In this document: positions 63,076-64,000 of the stretch, piece after piece
Layout: every line of letters starts with the position of its first letter
How positions within the stretch are numbered: the stretch's first letter is position 1
Source of the DNA: Sphingopyxis sp. FD7
Lineage (GTDB): Bacteria > Pseudomonadota > Alphaproteobacteria > Sphingomonadales > Sphingomonadaceae
Direction of reading: 5' to 3'
DNA length: 64,000 nucleotides
Assembly (NCBI RefSeq): GCF_003609835.1
Contig: NZ_AP017898.1
Span: 1,674,001-1,738,000 of the forward strand
Notes under the pieces: generated by a model
What the model was told of the DNA's origin: nothing
Databases searched by the model: none
The model's input: the letters and a program-made list of their open reading frames with translations, nothing else
Made by a program: the position numbers and the translations under genes

Positions 63076-63797
63076 GAACTGGCGAGAAGCCCCTCGCGCA
63101 TCCACGGCGGCGCGGCGGCGGGATCGATCGCCTCGACCCGCCGATGCTCGACCGACCAGCCAAGGTCGGAATAGGCAACGATCTGCCTTTTTTCATCGGC
63201 ATCGGCGATCGGCACGACGACGAGCCGTCGGTTGACCTTTTGCCGCCAGTTCATCCGCGCGGTATTTTCCTGTCCGACATAGCAGCCCTTGACGAAGCTG
63301 ACGCCATTAAGCTCGGCGGCATTGCATTCGAGCCACAGCGTCGTGCCGTCGCCCAGCTCGCCGCGCCCCTCGGCGACGCCGAGCGCCAGCCGGTGCGCGC
63401 GCCACGCGGCGTCGGCGCCCTCGCCTTCCGCCGCGGGCGCCAGCCAGCGCTGGCCGAGTTCAGGCAGACGCGGATCGACGACGCCAAGGTCGCCGCCGGG
63501 CGCCCAATGGACGCACAGATCGGGTTCGCGCGCGATGGTGATCGCGCGGCGCAGGCGATAGAGCGTCAGCCGCCTGGCAAGGTCACCCGCCGCGTCGCGC
63601 TCGCAGTCGATCAATATGTCGTCGCCATCGCCCCAGATCAGGAAATCGAACAGCGCCTTGCCCTGCGGTGTCAGCAGCGCCGCCCAGACGGGCAGATTGC
63701 CTGCCACATCATTGGTGACGAGGCCCTGGAGGAAACCGCGGACGTCCTCGCCCGACAGGCGGATGAGCGCGCGGTCCATGAGGGTTGTGTTAGCCAT
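63072..63797 (-). CDS. ygfZ: YgfZ/GcvT-domain folate-binding protein
   Basis: 241 aa. The YgfZ signature [13 protein letters not shown] near residue 170 and the N-terminal [16 protein letters not shown] identify it. YgfZ supports repair or assembly of Fe-S enzymes, with tetrahydrofolate. Shorter than the E. coli protein but with the core complete. Divergent from pyrC. Confidence 0.92.
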   Translation of the reverse strand: MANTTLMDRALIRLSGEDVRGFLQGLVTNDVAGNLPVWAALLTPQGKALFDFLIWGDGDDILIDCERDAAGDLARRLTLYRLRRAITIAREPDLCVHWAPGGDLGVVDPRLPELGQRWLAPAAEGEGADAAWRAHRLALGVAEGRGELGDGTTLWLECNAAELNGVSFVKGCYVGQENTARMNWRQKVNRRLVVVPIADADEKRQIVAYSDLGWSVEHRRVEAIDPAAAPPWMREGLLASS

Positions 63798-63865
63798 GCG
63801 CGGACAATAGGGAGCGCGGGAGCCAAGTTAAAGCCCCTCCCCTGAAGGAGAGGGGGGAGAATGAC

Positions 63866-64000
63866 ATGACCGACCGCCTGACGATCCGCCGCCCCGACGA
63901 CTGGCACGTTCATCTGCGCGACGGGGCGATGCTGGCCCATGTCGCGCCCTATACCGCGCGCCAGTTCGCGCGCGCGATCGTCATGCCCAACCTGTCGCCG
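63866..64000 (+). CDS. pyrC: Dihydroorotase, N-terminal part (cut by window edge)
   Basis: 45 codons visible. [20 protein letters not shown] carries the HVHLR metal-binding motif, and [10 protein letters not shown] follows. It cyclises carbamoyl-aspartate in pyrimidine synthesis. ATG at 63866, with a purine-rich site (GGAGAGGGGGGAG) before it; an overlapping ATG at 63861 is out of frame. Confidence 0.95.
   Translation, partial: MTDRLTIRRPDDWHVHLRDGAMLAHVAPYTARQFARAIVMPNLSP

Overview
The window is high-GC, densely packed chromosomal DNA. Gene content and order (metZ-leuB, pyrF-trpF-trpB-trpA-accD-folC, an F0-only atp cluster with paired b and b' subunits, a SapC-family gene, GTG/TTG starts) point to an alphaproteobacterium of the Sphingomonadales, most like Sphingopyxis or Sphingomonas. 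This is read from protein character and synteny only; no database was searched.

Layout. 1-5.2 kb: metZ (cut by the window edge), leuB, recO, a thioesterase and uvrC on the minus strand, then a divergent SDR gene. 5.6-8.2 kb: the F0 part of ATP synthase. 8.4-12.2 kb: a ydbH-ynbE-ydbL envelope operon. 12.4-30.8 kb: housekeeping genes, namely radC, an EF-hand protein, purB, pyrF, the trp/accD/folC run, an AmpG-like permease, a lone receiver protein, rRNA-modification genes, rlpA, a UvrD-type helicase, an Asp/Asn hydroxylase and an acyl-CoA dehydrogenase. A tRNA-Ala(CGC) follows. 31-38.6 kb: an oxidoreductase, a RhlE-type helicase, an FAD oxidase, SapC, an SdhAF4-like gene and rsmB.

38.6-41.6 kb holds an unusual two-gene operon. 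A membrane TIR protein with periplasmic SH3 and YARHG domains overlaps by 4 bp a protein that joins a helical-repeat region, a SLOG-like Rossmann domain and a class III nucleotidyl cyclase domain. 41.7-54.4 kb returns to metabolism, translation and envelope genes, including an orphan [2Fe-2S] subunit and a secreted protein with six EF-hand-loop-like 12-residue repeats.

54.4-60.7 kb is the plastic end. It has an IS3-type transposase relic, the potassium transporter gene kup, and divergent from kup a gene that reads as a KdpD-KdpE chimera. That protein keeps the KdpD membrane domain, a GAF-like region and a dimerisation helix whose phospho-acceptor His is replaced by Glu. It lacks the ATPase and receiver domains and ends in a KdpE-type DNA-binding domain. 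It looks like a membrane-bound one-component regulator made from a two-component system. Next to it an IS481-family element has been interrupted by a complete IS3-family element; inverted repeats and likely target duplications are readable for both. 60.7-64 kb carries a metallo-beta-lactamase-fold hydrolase, a YdeI-like protein, an aspartic protease, a secreted hypothetical, ygfZ and the start of pyrC.

Intergenic spaces carry several families of palindromic repeats and two very long perfect inverted repeats at gene ends. The two best candidates for undescribed biology are the TIR/SLOG/cyclase operon and the KdpD-KdpE chimera beside kup.
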